From Desulfonatronospira sp. (GTDB lineage Bacteria; Desulfobacterota; Desulfovibrionia; Desulfovibrionales; Desulfonatronovibrionaceae), in contig SLDX01000036.1 in NCBI GenBank assembly GCA_007125075.1, forward strand, positions 1-56,228: 56,228 bases of DNA, written 5' to 3'. A program made the translations under genes and the position numbers. Positions 18,533-27,796 of the stretch are shown in pieces. Every line of letters begins with the position of its first letter. Position 1 is the stretch's first letter. The notes under the pieces are model-generated. The model did no database searches and was not told the DNA's origin. It was given only the letters and a program-made list of their open reading frames with translations.

Positions 18533-21500
18533 ATGGCTTCTCAAGACTCATCCACATCCAAAGATCTGCAGGGCCCAAACATGAACAGCCCTGAGCAGGG
18601 AAGAATCTCCTCGCTTTTTTTTGACAAAAGCGACTACGAACTTCTGCATATGGTCAATGAAGTCTACGCGAGAAAGGCTTTTCCAGATCAGAAGAAACTG
18701 CTTGAACCTCATCTTCATCCTCACGGCATCAAGGAAATGGCTGCGCCCAGAGCCCAGCGCATCGCATACTCCGTGATTCAGCTTCTGGGTTCCCTTGAAG
18801 GCGGGGAACGCCGGGACAGAATCAGTGCCTTGCGTTCACTGCGCAATGAAATTTTATACACCGCCCACGGATCCTTAAGAATAAATACAGCACGTGTGCT
18901 GGTGGAAATAATGAAAAGCCTGGTCCGCAGCCATGGAGATTTCAAGCGCCAGCTTGAACTGGCCAGGGATTTCTCCATGATCTCGCTGGGAAAACCCCGT
19001 CAGGTCCGTGATGAACTTAAAAAATACCATCTTCTGGAAATGCCGGAAGAATGGAACCAAGTCACCTTTGACGAACACGTTCACGATGTGAACACCACCG
19101 GACGCAAGTCGCCCACGCACTTGATCATGGATGCCTGGATCAAGGGTATTCGAAGTCTGACAGTCATCTACTATAACCATGTAACCAGGGAAGCTGCCGA
19201 AGAACTTCTGGAAGCGGCACAGATCATGGACATGGATGTTCAGCTGGGCATTGAGTTTTCTTTAAAATTCAGGGACAAGACAACCCGCATGATATGGGTC
19301 CCCAAGGGGTTCAGCGACTCAGCCGATTTCATCGATTTTCTGAATACTCCGCGGATCAAGGAGTTCATGGAAAAAGGACGTGAGGTTTCCAAGCTGAACA
19401 AAGCCTATGTGCTCGACCTTCTGCACTCCTTCAATCATCGCCATCTGTCCGGAATAAACCGCAGGCTGGGCATAAATATGCCCGAGCTGCAGGAAAAAAA
19501 CTTTCTAAGCGCTGTGGGTCTGGGCGAAGTATCTGTACATCATCTGGGCAAATACATCCATGAACGAATATCCTCCGCTCTTGACCACAGGCCCGTGCCC
19601 ACGGAGGCCGAACAATTGACCCCGGCTCAGGAAGCTGCAGACCTGGACACGCGCATACCGGACATCTACGACATCATTGAAAACTATCTGAGACCCGCTC
19701 AAAATCCTGAGGTAACAAGCATTTATGAAATTTCCGAGCCTCCGGAACTTTTGACCCTCACTCTTGCTGAACTGGCTGAACGGCTTAAAAGCCTGCACCC
19801 AAACTCGAATATAATTCTCAACCTGTGCGATCTCAAAGCTGAAGATGTTGTAGAGATTCTTTTTGACTGTCAGGGCATAATAACCCACCTGGAAATTTTA
19901 AATCTGAAAAATCAGGTGCTCGGCCGTGAACACGACAAAGAAAGGATCATCAACCTGCAAAACGCCATAAACGCAGGCAACATAATCAAGCTGAAAAAAC
20001 ACCTGTCTGAACTGGTTGGAGAAGTAGAAAGCAACAAGAGTCTGGACTCTTCGCGCAGGGACAAACTGGTGGAAATCCTCTGCGAAATTTCTACCCTGCA
20101 GTCCTTCTACAAAAACAGACCTTTAATGGGATGCATTGGTTCGGATTCCACAGGCCGTTCCGGCCGGGTATACGGAATGGGCCTGGTCCTGACCGAATCG
20201 CTTCCGAAAAAAGCCCGCAAGCAACTGCAAAACTATAAGGATCGTGCTTACCACAGTCTTGATGTGGGCGTTGAATCGCTGATCAAGGACACGTACGTCC
20301 CCAAAATCCGCTATAACTATCTGGCCGCGGGCATGGCCAGCGCTTTCAGAAAAATCCCGGGGCTCAGCCGTCTGGAATATCAGCGTCTCAGGGAATGGTC
20401 TATCCAGGATTATTACATTCTTTCTCCGAAAAAGAGCAACATCTATACCCTGGGAGGAATTCAATCCACTTTTTTAGCTCCGGCGAGCCGGGCAGACACT
20501 GGCAGAAACCACAGATGGTCTCTATCTGACCTAAAATATCTAAATACCAGGATTAAAATCCTGGCCAAGATAGGCATAGGTTTTATTCCGGCTTTTCTGA
20601 CTTTTTTGCTCACCCATGAATGGTGGCTGCTCATCTACTTCGGGGCTGTAATCTGGTTTGGAATAACAGGCATCCGCAACGTGATCCAGTCCATACTGGG
20701 CTGCGGAGGCATCAACCGCCCTTCCCTGGCCAAATGGAGCACGTTCGTCAGCTGGGACAGATTTGCCGACTCACTTATGTATACCGGCTTTTCAGTTCCA
20801 ATTCTCGATTTTATTTTGAAGACCATGATTCTGGACAGGGGTCTGGATATGACTGTGGCCACTCATCCGCTCATTGTGTATACCACGATTTCCCTGGTCA
20901 ACGGAATGTACCTGTCCACCCATAACTATTTTCGTGGCCTGCCCCGGGCTGCAATCATCGGCAATTTCTTCCGCAGCATACTGGCTATTCCCCTGGCTTT
21001 GCTGTTTAACATGATCGCCGCAGGCCTCCTGGGTTTGATGGGAGTGGTCGCTGTCGAGCGCATTCTCCAGCAGTGGGCGGCAATAATTTCTAAACTGGCT
21101 TCTGATACTGTTGCCGGGGCTATTGAAGGACTGGCGGACAGGGCCTTGTACATCCGGCGCAGAATAATGGACTACAGAAGCAAGTTCCAGCAGCTGTTCA
21201 ATACTTATGCCCATCTGGAGATGCTTTTCCCCATGGACGATGTGCTCGATCTTCTGGAATCAACCCGGGAGCTCATGCTGACCATTGAATACGAAAAAAG
21301 GGATATGGTGAACATTATCATCGTCAATGCCCTTGATCTCATGTACTTCTGGATGTACCAGCCCAGGGCCAAAGGGGTGCTCAAGCAGATTTTCAGACGA
21401 ATGACCCGGGAAGAACGCAAGGTTATTCTTTTGTCCCAGCATGTCCTTTTTCGGGAAAAAAGGATCAGCAGGCTGCTGGTGGAAGGACTTATAGGCAAAA

Positions 21501-21676
21501 ATTTTGCCCGGGCTCTTTCATTTTATCTTGATCACTGGCAGCAGTATATGGAGGAAATTGAAGATGTGGCCAACAAATATCCTCCTGTTCAGGATGACGT
21601 AAAAAAATATTCCATGATCGAAGCCATGTACCAGCCTACTTCGGACAACCTGAACAGACCTTTGGATATTCGCTGA
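18533..21676 (+). CDS. Large PHP-like/membrane protein of unknown family
   Basis: A 1047-residue protein. Residues 177-245 look like a PHP phosphoesterase core: DEHVHDVNTTGRKSP (HxH at 182-184), DAWIKGI, VIYYNH (214-216, where PHP enzymes have TDH) and VQLGIEFSL (GIE at 239-241). A middle part contains ILNLCDLKAEDVVEILF. The C-terminal third has several membrane helices at about 683-725, 785-805 and 820-850, then a soluble tail with EERKVILLSQHVLF. I do not recognise the full architecture; membrane-bound phosphoesterase or sugar-metabolism functions would be guesses. The start is uncertain: no Shine-Dalgarno sequence precedes 18533, and Met17 (18581) is an alternative. Monocistronic, same strand as the asmA-like gene. 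Confidence 0.75.
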   Translation: MASQDSSTSKDLQGPNMNSPEQGRISSLFFDKSDYELLHMVNEVYARKAFPDQKKLLEPHLHPHGIKEMAAPRAQRIAYSVIQLLGSLEGGERRDRISALRSLRNEILYTAHGSLRINTARVLVEIMKSLVRSHGDFKRQLELARDFSMISLGKPRQVRDELKKYHLLEMPEEWNQVTFDEHVHDVNTTGRKSPTHLIMDAWIKGIRSLTVIYYNHVTREAAEELLEAAQIMDMDVQLGIEFSLKFRDKTTRMIWVPKGFSDSADFIDFLNTPRIKEFMEKGREVSKLNKAYVLDLLHSFNHRHLSGINRRLGINMPELQEKNFLSAVGLGEVSVHHLGKYIHERISSALDHRPVPTEAEQLTPAQEAADLDTRIPDIYDIIENYLRPAQNPEVTSIYEISEPPELLTLTLAELAERLKSLHPNSNIILNLCDLKAEDVVEILFDCQGIITHLEILNLKNQVLGREHDKERIINLQNAINAGNIIKLKKHLSELVGEVESNKSLDSSRRDKLVEILCEISTLQSFYKNRPLMGCIGSDSTGRSGRVYGMGLVLTESLPKKARKQLQNYKDRAYHSLDVGVESLIKDTYVPKIRYNYLAAGMASAFRKIPGLSRLEYQRLREWSIQDYYILSPKKSNIYTLGGIQSTFLAPASRADTGRNHRWSLSDLKYLNTRIKILAKIGIGFIPAFLTFLLTHEWWLLIYFGAVIWFGITGIRNVIQSILGCGGINRPSLAKWSTFVSWDRFADSLMYTGFSVPILDFILKTMILDRGLDMTVATHPLIVYTTISLVNGMYLSTHNYFRGLPRAAIIGNFFRSILAIPLALLFNMIAAGLLGLMGVVAVERILQQWAAIISKLASDTVAGAIEGLADRALYIRRRIMDYRSKFQQLFNTYAHLEMLFPMDDVLDLLESTRELMLTIEYEKRDMVNIIIVNALDLMYFWMYQPRAKGVLKQIFRRMTREERKVILLSQHVLFREKRISRLLVEGLIGKNFARALSFYLDHWQQYMEEIEDVANKYPPVQDDVKKYSMIEAMYQPTSDNLNRPLDIR

Positions 21677-21891
21677 TCAAGGCGGCAATGATCTGTTTCA
21701 TGCATAATAAGAATCACAAGAGGCCCTTTCTTTCAAATCAGCACGAACAAGGTTGCCACCTCAGTTCAGATACATTACTGTAAATAAAAAAGACAAGAAA
21801 ATTTTTGCAACTATGTAATTTACGTTCCCACCGGTAAATATCGTAGCAAACCATCTGCTGAATTAATTTTACCAAGCGAGGTTAGCGGCAA

Positions 21892-23832
21892 ATGATGAAA
21901 GCAATAAAGATCCTGATCACACTGGTAGCTGTTCTGCTTATTCTGCTGATCATTTTGATGATCAGCATTCCTCATATTATAGACTTCAACGAACATAAGG
22001 ATGAGCTCGAGGCGGCCATACAGCGGACTACTGGTTATGAAGTAGAGCTTGTCGGAGATATTGAGCTGGAATTTATTCCATGGTTGAGCCTAAATACAGG
22101 TGAGGCCACAGTGGCAAACCCTCCCGGGTTTGAACCGGAAAATCTGGCTTCAGTACGTGAACTGCGGGCAAGACTCAGAGTTTTTCCTTTACTTTTGGGC
22201 AGAATTCAAATGGAACGCATAATTCTTCATGGCCTGGATCTGAAACTAATTAAAGATCAGGATGGTCGACCAAACTGGCATCCCCGTGAACCGGAAAGAG
22301 CTGAAAAAAGTGCTCCCGGTCTGGCCTGGGCTGAAAATGCTGATCCTCAACGCGAAACATCCCGCCGCGTGTATATCCCTGAGCTGGACATCGCAGGTCT
22401 GGAAGTGGTCGAAGCCAATATTTCCTATGAGGATCTTGCTGTCGGACGACATGTAATGATTACCGATCTTAATCTGGATTCCGGAAGAATCACCCAGGAG
22501 GAACCTTTTGAAGTCACGGCCGACTGGAACATGACCAACTTCGAACCCAGGCTTGATGGTCGATTCAACCTGTCAACCACAGCCCTGCTGACTGAAAATC
22601 AATCGCGCATCCTGTTGACTGACACGGTACTGGATATGGACCTGGAAGGTGATCCTCTTCCTGAACCCATACGCGAAGGCAGGCTCCAGGGAGACATAGA
22701 CTACGCCCTTGAAGAGCATGCCCTTGAGATCTCAAACCTCTCACTGCAGGCTTTGGACGGCGAGCTGCAGGGTCATGTCCTGGCAGTAAATCTTGATGAT
22801 ATTCCGGAAATCACCTTTGAACTCGAAGGCGAAAACTGGGATCTGGACAGATTGATCAATGCTGAGAACAACTCTGAGAACAACTCTGAAACCAACCCGT
22901 CAAACTCAGCAGACCAGGCTGCACAAAATCAGGCAGATCAGGGCAACGACATTGAAGATATTGATCTTTCATTTCTGCATGAATACAGGCTTGATGGAAC
23001 AATCTCAATGCGTCAGCTCACAGCTTATCAGGCCCTGATAGATGAACTCAGCACCGCTATAGTTTCCGGAGACGGCCGGTTGGAGCTGTCTCCAGTACAG
23101 GCGGTCTTATACCAGGGCACGCTTGACGGACGAATACTTGTCCGGGATGTTGATGAAGAAGCCCATATTGAAGCTGAATATACCTTAAGTGATGTCCAGG
23201 TCGGACCATTGCTGAACGATGTCGCGGACATGGATTTTATGACCGGCAGAGCGGAAATGGTCAGTGATCTCAGGACATTTGGCACAAATGAAGATATGTT
23301 TATAAACAATCTGTTCGGCAGTGCCGCAATGGAGGTCAGCGAGGGAACCATAAGGGGCATTGATCTGGATTACAAGATCCGGGATGCCTTTGCCAGGGTT
23401 TTTGGCGAACAAAGGCCTGCGGAGGATGAGGAAGGAGTTACTGAATTTTCCACCTTCACGGCTACATATGAAATTGCTTCAGGAATAGCAGTTTCAGAGG
23501 ATCTTTCTTTAACCTCTCCGGTTTTGGAGGTGCAAGGCGATATGCGCCTCGATCTCCCTGAATCCCATATAGATTCCAGAAGCAGAGTCTTTTTGGATGG
23601 AGCATTAGAGGAAGAAATCAGTCGACGTTATGTTCTGCCCGATGCCGGTATACCTTTGCGCATAAGAGGACCTTTTGATGACGTCCGGGTAACCCTGGAC
23701 GTGGAATTTCTTATTGAGGATCTTATCCGTGAAGACGGCGAGCGGCTGCTCAGGGAATTTATGAACCGGATTAGACCTGAAGAGGAGAATAACGGAATCC
23801 AGGATTTTTTAAGAGAAATTATTCCCAGATAG
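21892..23832 (+). CDS. AsmA-family envelope protein
   Basis: A 646-residue protein with one N-terminal membrane anchor (about 4-28) and a long periplasmic part. Its start IPHIIDFNEHKDELEAAIQRTTGYEV and ELEFIPWLSLNTGEATVANPPGF are typical of AsmA N-terminal domains, and the C-terminal part (GSAAMEVSEGTIRGIDLDYKIRDAF) matches the AsmA_2 region. AsmA-like proteins are thought to help phospholipid traffic or outer-membrane assembly. An Asn/Glu-rich insert with repeated ENNSE lies near residues 324-345. GAGG is present upstream of the ATG. It is followed by the duplicated intergenic element. Confidence 0.9.
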   Translation: MMKAIKILITLVAVLLILLIILMISIPHIIDFNEHKDELEAAIQRTTGYEVELVGDIELEFIPWLSLNTGEATVANPPGFEPENLASVRELRARLRVFPLLLGRIQMERIILHGLDLKLIKDQDGRPNWHPREPERAEKSAPGLAWAENADPQRETSRRVYIPELDIAGLEVVEANISYEDLAVGRHVMITDLNLDSGRITQEEPFEVTADWNMTNFEPRLDGRFNLSTTALLTENQSRILLTDTVLDMDLEGDPLPEPIREGRLQGDIDYALEEHALEISNLSLQALDGELQGHVLAVNLDDIPEITFELEGENWDLDRLINAENNSENNSETNPSNSADQAAQNQADQGNDIEDIDLSFLHEYRLDGTISMRQLTAYQALIDELSTAIVSGDGRLELSPVQAVLYQGTLDGRILVRDVDEEAHIEAEYTLSDVQVGPLLNDVADMDFMTGRAEMVSDLRTFGTNEDMFINNLFGSAAMEVSEGTIRGIDLDYKIRDAFARVFGEQRPAEDEEGVTEFSTFTATYEIASGIAVSEDLSLTSPVLEVQGDMRLDLPESHIDSRSRVFLDGALEEEISRRYVLPDAGIPLRIRGPFDDVRVTLDVEFLIEDLIREDGERLLREFMNRIRPEEENNGIQDFLREIIPR

Positions 23833-23938
23833 GGACAGCTTATCGGTTTGCTGGTTATTGCTCATCGCGCAGCAGATCAATTTTAATCGTTTATAAATTT
23901 TGGACTGGGCTTCGGAGAAGCCCGCCCTACCCGGAGAA
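23832..23938 (+). repeat. Intergenic repeat, copy 1 (about 107 bp)
   Basis: Starts at the last base of the asmA-like stop codon and aligns over its whole length with 24019-24127, with only substitutions and one or two small gaps. It ends in a palindrome, GGGCTTCGGAGAAGCCC. Probably an extragenic repeat element, not coding. Confidence 0.75.
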
Positions 23939-24018
23939 AATAATAATATAACGAAAGTTGCCGGATTCAGCAGGCCGCTCTTTCAGCAGGCCGCCGTTCT
24001 CCGAACGGCAGGCCAACA

Positions 24019-24127
24019 GGGACAACTTGTCAGTCTGCAGCTTTCTGCTCATTGCGCAACAGACCTGTTATAATCGCTTATACATTCCGGTCTGGGCTTC
24101 GAAGAAGCCCAGCCCTGCCCCTGGGAA
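24019..24127 (+). repeat. Intergenic repeat, copy 2 (about 109 bp)
   Basis: Second copy of the element at 23832, including the palindrome GGGCTTCGAAGAAGCCC. The 80-base spacer between the copies carries a further short duplication, TTTCAGCAGGCCGC-like, at about 23967-23995. Confidence 0.75.
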
Positions 24128-24175
24128 TACAGTTTTTTCAGCGCATAGATAAGTAACAGAAGGGTTTCGACTTTT

Positions 24176-24643
24176 TTATTTCTGCAGATAATCACTGCTG
24201 TCAAGCATTATGGTCACCGGACCCCAATTGCAAAGTTCGACATCCATTTCAGCCCCGAAATATCCAAAACTGACTCTGGTCCAGTTCTGGAGAACTTTTT
24301 CAGCAAATCTGTCAAATAACCTTTCGGCCACATTTCCGGGCGCTGACCCTGAAAAGCCCGGCCTGCGGCCTTTACTGCAGTCTGCGTACAAAGTGAACTG
24401 AGGAACCAGGAGAAGTTCACCGTTGACATCCATAAGACTTAGATTCATCAAACCCTTATCATCCGGAAAGATGCGCAGACGCAGAATCTTGTCTACCATG
24501 ACATTCCAGGTTCTGGTTCCCGGCAGATGCTCATCTTCAGTTGCAAAACCGACCAGACCCATCACGCCGGGACCGATTTCAACCTTGCTTTGATCCGCAG
24601 CCTTCACTGCAGCCCATCTGGTCCTTTGAAGCAAAACGCGCAT
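24176..24643 (-). CDS. dtd: D-aminoacyl-tRNA deacylase
   Basis: Hydrolyses D-aminoacyl-tRNAs (and glycyl-tRNA-Ala) to keep D-amino acids out of proteins. The 155-residue protein begins MRVLLQRTRWAAV and has the two cross-subunit motifs: LVPQFTLYAD, where most members have SQFTL, and NWGPVTIML near the end, usually NxGPVT. The start at 24643 is preferred over 24661 because it gives the family N-terminus and has GAGG upstream. It lies 53 bp downstream of panB, probably in one transcript. The Ser-to-Pro change in the first motif is unusual. Confidence 0.92.
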   Translation of the reverse strand: MRVLLQRTRWAAVKAADQSKVEIGPGVMGLVGFATEDEHLPGTRTWNVMVDKILRLRIFPDDKGLMNLSLMDVNGELLLVPQFTLYADCSKGRRPGFSGSAPGNVAERLFDRFAEKVLQNWTRVSFGYFGAEMDVELCNWGPVTIMLDSSDYLQK

Positions 24644-24696
24644 TAAACTTCTCTTCCTCACAGGATTGATTGGAAACAGCTCATGCGAAAAATGTC

Positions 24697-25497
24697 TTAA
24701 TCGTCTTTATAGCTATGACTTTCATCCGGAAATTCCCCGTTTAACACTTCCTGCCGGTAGCGGGTAATCGCCTCTGTGATGATTCCGGCCAGATCTGCGT
24801 ATCTTTTGACAAAGCGCGGCTTGAACCGGGTGTTTATGCCCAAGAGATCGTTTATTACCAGAACCTGACCATCACAGTTTGGACCAGCACCAATCCCGAT
24901 GGTTGGGATTTTCAAGCTGGAAGTGATTCTCGAGGCCAGACCTGGCGGAACGGCTTCCAGAACCATGCTGAAGCAGCCGGATTCTTCGAGGCTTATTGCT
25001 TCCTGCAGGATTTTTTCTCCTGCCTCTCCCCTGCCCTGGACCTTATAACCGCCTAATTGGGCTATGCTCTGCGGAGTAAGACCCAGATGACCCATCACCG
25101 GTATTCCTGCTTGAACCATGGCTTTTACCTGGGGCAGGATGGAGCTTCCTCCCTCAACTTTGACCGCGCCTGCACGAGCTTCCTTCAGCAGGCGGCCCGC
25201 ATTGGCAACCGCCTGTTCCAGGCTGACCTGATAGGACATAAACGGCATGTCAGCCACTACCATTGACCTGGCTGTCACCCTGGATACTGCCAGAGTGTGA
25301 TGGATCATATCCTCCATGGTAACTGACAGGGTGTCTTCCTGACCCAGAACAGTCATGGCCAGCGAATCCCCGACAAGTATAATGTCCACATCGCACTGAT
25401 CCACAAATGAAGCCATGGCACTGTCATAAGCGGTAAGCATGCACAATTTTCTCTGACCTTTGGACTTGATTATTTCCGGTACTGTAACTTTGGGCAT
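24697..25497 (-). CDS. panB: 3-methyl-2-oxobutanoate hydroxymethyltransferase
   Basis: First committed step to pantothenate and coenzyme A: adds a hydroxymethyl group from methylene-tetrahydrofolate to 2-oxoisovalerate. The 266-residue protein has all family landmarks: TAYDSAMASFVDQCDVDIILVGDSLAM, VVADMPFMSYQ, VKVEGG, MGHLGLTPQS, and IGIGAGPNCDGQVLVINDLLG. Metal is held by Asp residues in VGDSL and VADMPF. AAGGA precedes the ATG. Operon with dtd. It uses the same one-carbon folate pool that the methyltransferases at 41-50 kb could feed. Confidence 0.97.
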   Translation of the reverse strand: MPKVTVPEIIKSKGQRKLCMLTAYDSAMASFVDQCDVDIILVGDSLAMTVLGQEDTLSVTMEDMIHHTLAVSRVTARSMVVADMPFMSYQVSLEQAVANAGRLLKEARAGAVKVEGGSSILPQVKAMVQAGIPVMGHLGLTPQSIAQLGGYKVQGRGEAGEKILQEAISLEESGCFSMVLEAVPPGLASRITSSLKIPTIGIGAGPNCDGQVLVINDLLGINTRFKPRFVKRYADLAGIITEAITRYRQEVLNGEFPDESHSYKDD

Positions 25498-25674
25498 TGT
25501 TAATTCCTTAAGATTTAATGTCTGGTTTTCTGTTCAATTCAAACATACATATACAAAAACCAAAATATAAACTTCTTTTTGAACCCATCTGAATATTTAT
25601 GTCAAGGAACTCGAATTTGACAGTTTATTGTTGAATACTTAAAAACTAACTTAATTTTTATAAGGTTGAGGTCA

Positions 25675-26079
25675 ATGCATCTGCTTTTAAGAAACAAGAC
25701 CGGTTCCGAAGTGATCAGCAGGACGGATGAAGCCGAAGATTCCCGCACGCATCAGGAAAGATCGTTTCTTTTGTGTTCAGGCTGCCTGAACAGGGTCACC
25801 CGGCACGAAGACAGAATCAATGTGCACGGCAGCCATAAACATGTGTTTGTCAATCCGCACGGGCTGGTTTTTGAGCTTGGATGTTTTGTCTGGGCGGTCA
25901 ATTGTGCGGGTGCCGGCCCGGCAGCATCGGAGTTTACCTGGTTTCCGGGATACACCTGGCAAATCGCAGTGTGTCTCAGCTGCCTTATGCACCTTGGCTG
26001 GAAATATGATGCTCCCGGCAGGGAAGGTTTTTACGGATTCATCCTTGACAGACTGGTCGAAGAGACACATGGCACATAA
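25675..26079 (+). CDS. Stand-alone CULT (cereblon-type) domain protein
   Basis: A 134-residue protein matching the CULT domain, the thalidomide-binding part of human cereblon. Two zinc-type CxxC pairs lie at Cys34-Cys37 and Cys100-Cys103. The aromatic-cage segment reads WFPGYTW...CLSCLMHLGWKY, with Trp89, Trp95 and Trp109 spaced 6 and 14 apart, exactly as Trp380, Trp386 and Trp400 in cereblon. FYGFILDRL closes the fold. NPHG and VFELGCF precede the cage. The natural bacterial ligand is unknown. The ATG at 25675 is chosen (AAGG nine bases upstream) rather than the TTG at 25666. No neighbour in the same operon. Confidence 0.9.
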   Translation: MHLLLRNKTGSEVISRTDEAEDSRTHQERSFLLCSGCLNRVTRHEDRINVHGSHKHVFVNPHGLVFELGCFVWAVNCAGAGPAASEFTWFPGYTWQIAVCLSCLMHLGWKYDAPGREGFYGFILDRLVEETHGT

Positions 26080-26139
26080 ATTTAAGTATCTGCCATGTTT
26101 TATAATCCAGATCAAAAATCAAATCATTCTGACAGCTTT

Positions 26140-26985
26140 CTATTGATCACGTTTTAAAAGATGCATGGGATCAACGGCTTCACCAAGCACATAAATGCCC
26201 AGATGCAGATGTGGTCCGGTCGCCCTTCCGGTCATGCCCACCAGCCCCACAAGTTGCTGATCTCCCACAAACTCATCTTCGCTTACATTGATCGAGCTTA
26301 AATGCATATACAAAGAATGCACGCCCACACCATGATCCACAATCACTGTCCGGCCTCCGAAATAGAAATCCCCGGTCAGCACTACGCGACCGGGCGCAAC
26401 CGCTTTGACCGGCGTACCTTCTGCTCCTCTAAAATCCACTCCCTGGTGTGCCGATCTGGGCTGGTTGTTCAGGAATCTCTGCACGCCAAAGGGAGAACTC
26501 ACCTCACCAGGTACAGGATCTGAAAATCCATTTTCCAGATATCTGTTCATGGTCACGGTTGACAGTGCGGACCTGATGCTGATTCGATCCCGGGAAATAC
26601 GCTCCAGCACTTCCTCAGGAGGAGTAACCATTTCCTGCGGCAGGCTCAGATGCTGCTCCGGATATTTCTTATCTTGAATATTGATGCTGAATGATTTCAG
26701 CTCTTTTTGTTCATCCCATAAAAACTCAATTTGCAATGGATACTCACCCCTGCGCTCCAACCCAGCTCCCAGAAGTATTCGCTGTTCTCCAGGAAGCTCA
26801 ACAGGCACCTCTAAATCCTTATCCAGCCAGTTGACCCTGATGCCCGCAGGTTTTCTGTCTGCGTGGATTTCAATCCAAAAAGGTTCTCCGCGGCCGATTT
26901 CTTCAGGCACATCAACTTTCACTGCCAATGCGGGAACAGTCCAGAACATTAAAATAACCAGACAAAAAAGAGCTCTTCTGATCAT
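26140..26985 (-). CDS. Exported M23-family metallopeptidase
   Basis: A 281-residue protein with a signal peptide (about 1-21), an N-terminal Ig-like domain (about 22-100: VDVPEEIGRGEPFWIEI) and a C-terminal LytM/M23 peptidase domain. Zinc-site motifs are HQGVDFRG, where the first His and Asp are ligands, and GPHLHLGIYV, which holds HxH. All catalytic residues are present, so it is probably an active peptidoglycan endopeptidase. GAGGAG lies before the ATG. Convergent with the CULT gene and divergent from the YkgJ-type gene. No EnvC-type coiled coil is present. Confidence 0.92.
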   Translation of the reverse strand: MIRRALFCLVILMFWTVPALAVKVDVPEEIGRGEPFWIEIHADRKPAGIRVNWLDKDLEVPVELPGEQRILLGAGLERRGEYPLQIEFLWDEQKELKSFSINIQDKKYPEQHLSLPQEMVTPPEEVLERISRDRISIRSALSTVTMNRYLENGFSDPVPGEVSSPFGVQRFLNNQPRSAHQGVDFRGAEGTPVKAVAPGRVVLTGDFYFGGRTVIVDHGVGVHSLYMHLSSINVSEDEFVGDQQLVGLVGMTGRATGPHLHLGIYVLGEAVDPMHLLKRDQ

Positions 26986-27096
26986 AAATTCTCCTCAGCT
27001 TTTCATCACTTCAGCATGGTTTTTTTGTTGAATACTGATTTTAATTATCTCCAATCCTTAAACTGCATCAGCTTCTGGAGATTGACTTTCGTGACC

Positions 27097-27789
27097 ATGA
27101 ACGAATACTTTACAGCTGTGTTTTCGAAAAAAAATTTAAATGAAACCCGCACCTCGTGCATCAAATGCGGGGAATGCTGCCGCAGAAACGGCCCTGCCCT
27201 GCATCGGGACGATCTGTACCTGATCAGTGAAAAAATACTGGACCGGAACCGGATGATTCTTCTGAGGCGCGGCGAACCGGTCATGGACAATGTTTTTAAC
27301 AGGCCTCAGCTCCTTAATGAAGAACTGATCAAAATCAGGGCAAGAAAATCAGGGACCTGGACATGTTTTTTTCTGGATCAGTCCAATCTTTGTTCCATAC
27401 ACAACAAAAGACCCAGGGAGTGCCGACTGCTCGAATGCTGGAATCCTGAACAGCTGATAAACTATTACCAGACTGACAGGATCACCAGACAGGATCTCAT
27501 AGTTTCCGGATCGGCCATGGAGGAGCTGATAACCGTGCATGAGCAAAGATGTTCTGTCCTAGAAATTGCTCGCCTGTTGAAAGAAGAAATTGAAGATCCA
27601 GGCAAAAATGCAGGAAAGATGAACGCCATGCTTGCATTTGATCGTTCCTTCAGAGAAGAATTCGCAAAAAAAACAGGTACAGACGAATCAGAGCTGCTCT
27701 ACTATTTCGGCCGTCCTCTGGGGGAACTCCTTCGCCCTCTTTCCGTATTTCTTAAAAAAAACCCTCAGGATTTTCTGCTTGCCGATTGA
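27097..27789 (+). CDS. YkgJ-family cysteine-cluster protein
   Basis: Carries the CxxCxxCC motif near the start (CIKCGECCRRNGPALHRDDL) and a second pair downstream (CFFLDQSNLCSIHNKRPREC followed by RLLEC), the layout of the YkgJ/UPF0153 zinc- or iron-binding family. At about 230 residues it is longer than the minimal domain; the extra C-terminal 120 residues are helical. Function unknown. The Met at 27097 is preferred: it begins close to the domain, whereas the upstream frame to 27016 encodes an unlikely leader and neither has a perfect ribosome site. Tail-to-tail with the next gene, eight bases apart. Confidence 0.8.
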   Translation: MNEYFTAVFSKKNLNETRTSCIKCGECCRRNGPALHRDDLYLISEKILDRNRMILLRRGEPVMDNVFNRPQLLNEELIKIRARKSGTWTCFFLDQSNLCSIHNKRPRECRLLECWNPEQLINYYQTDRITRQDLIVSGSAMEELITVHEQRCSVLEIARLLKEEIEDPGKNAGKMNAMLAFDRSFREEFAKKTGTDESELLYYFGRPLGELLRPLSVFLKKNPQDFLLAD

Positions 27790-27796
27790 TTGAGGA

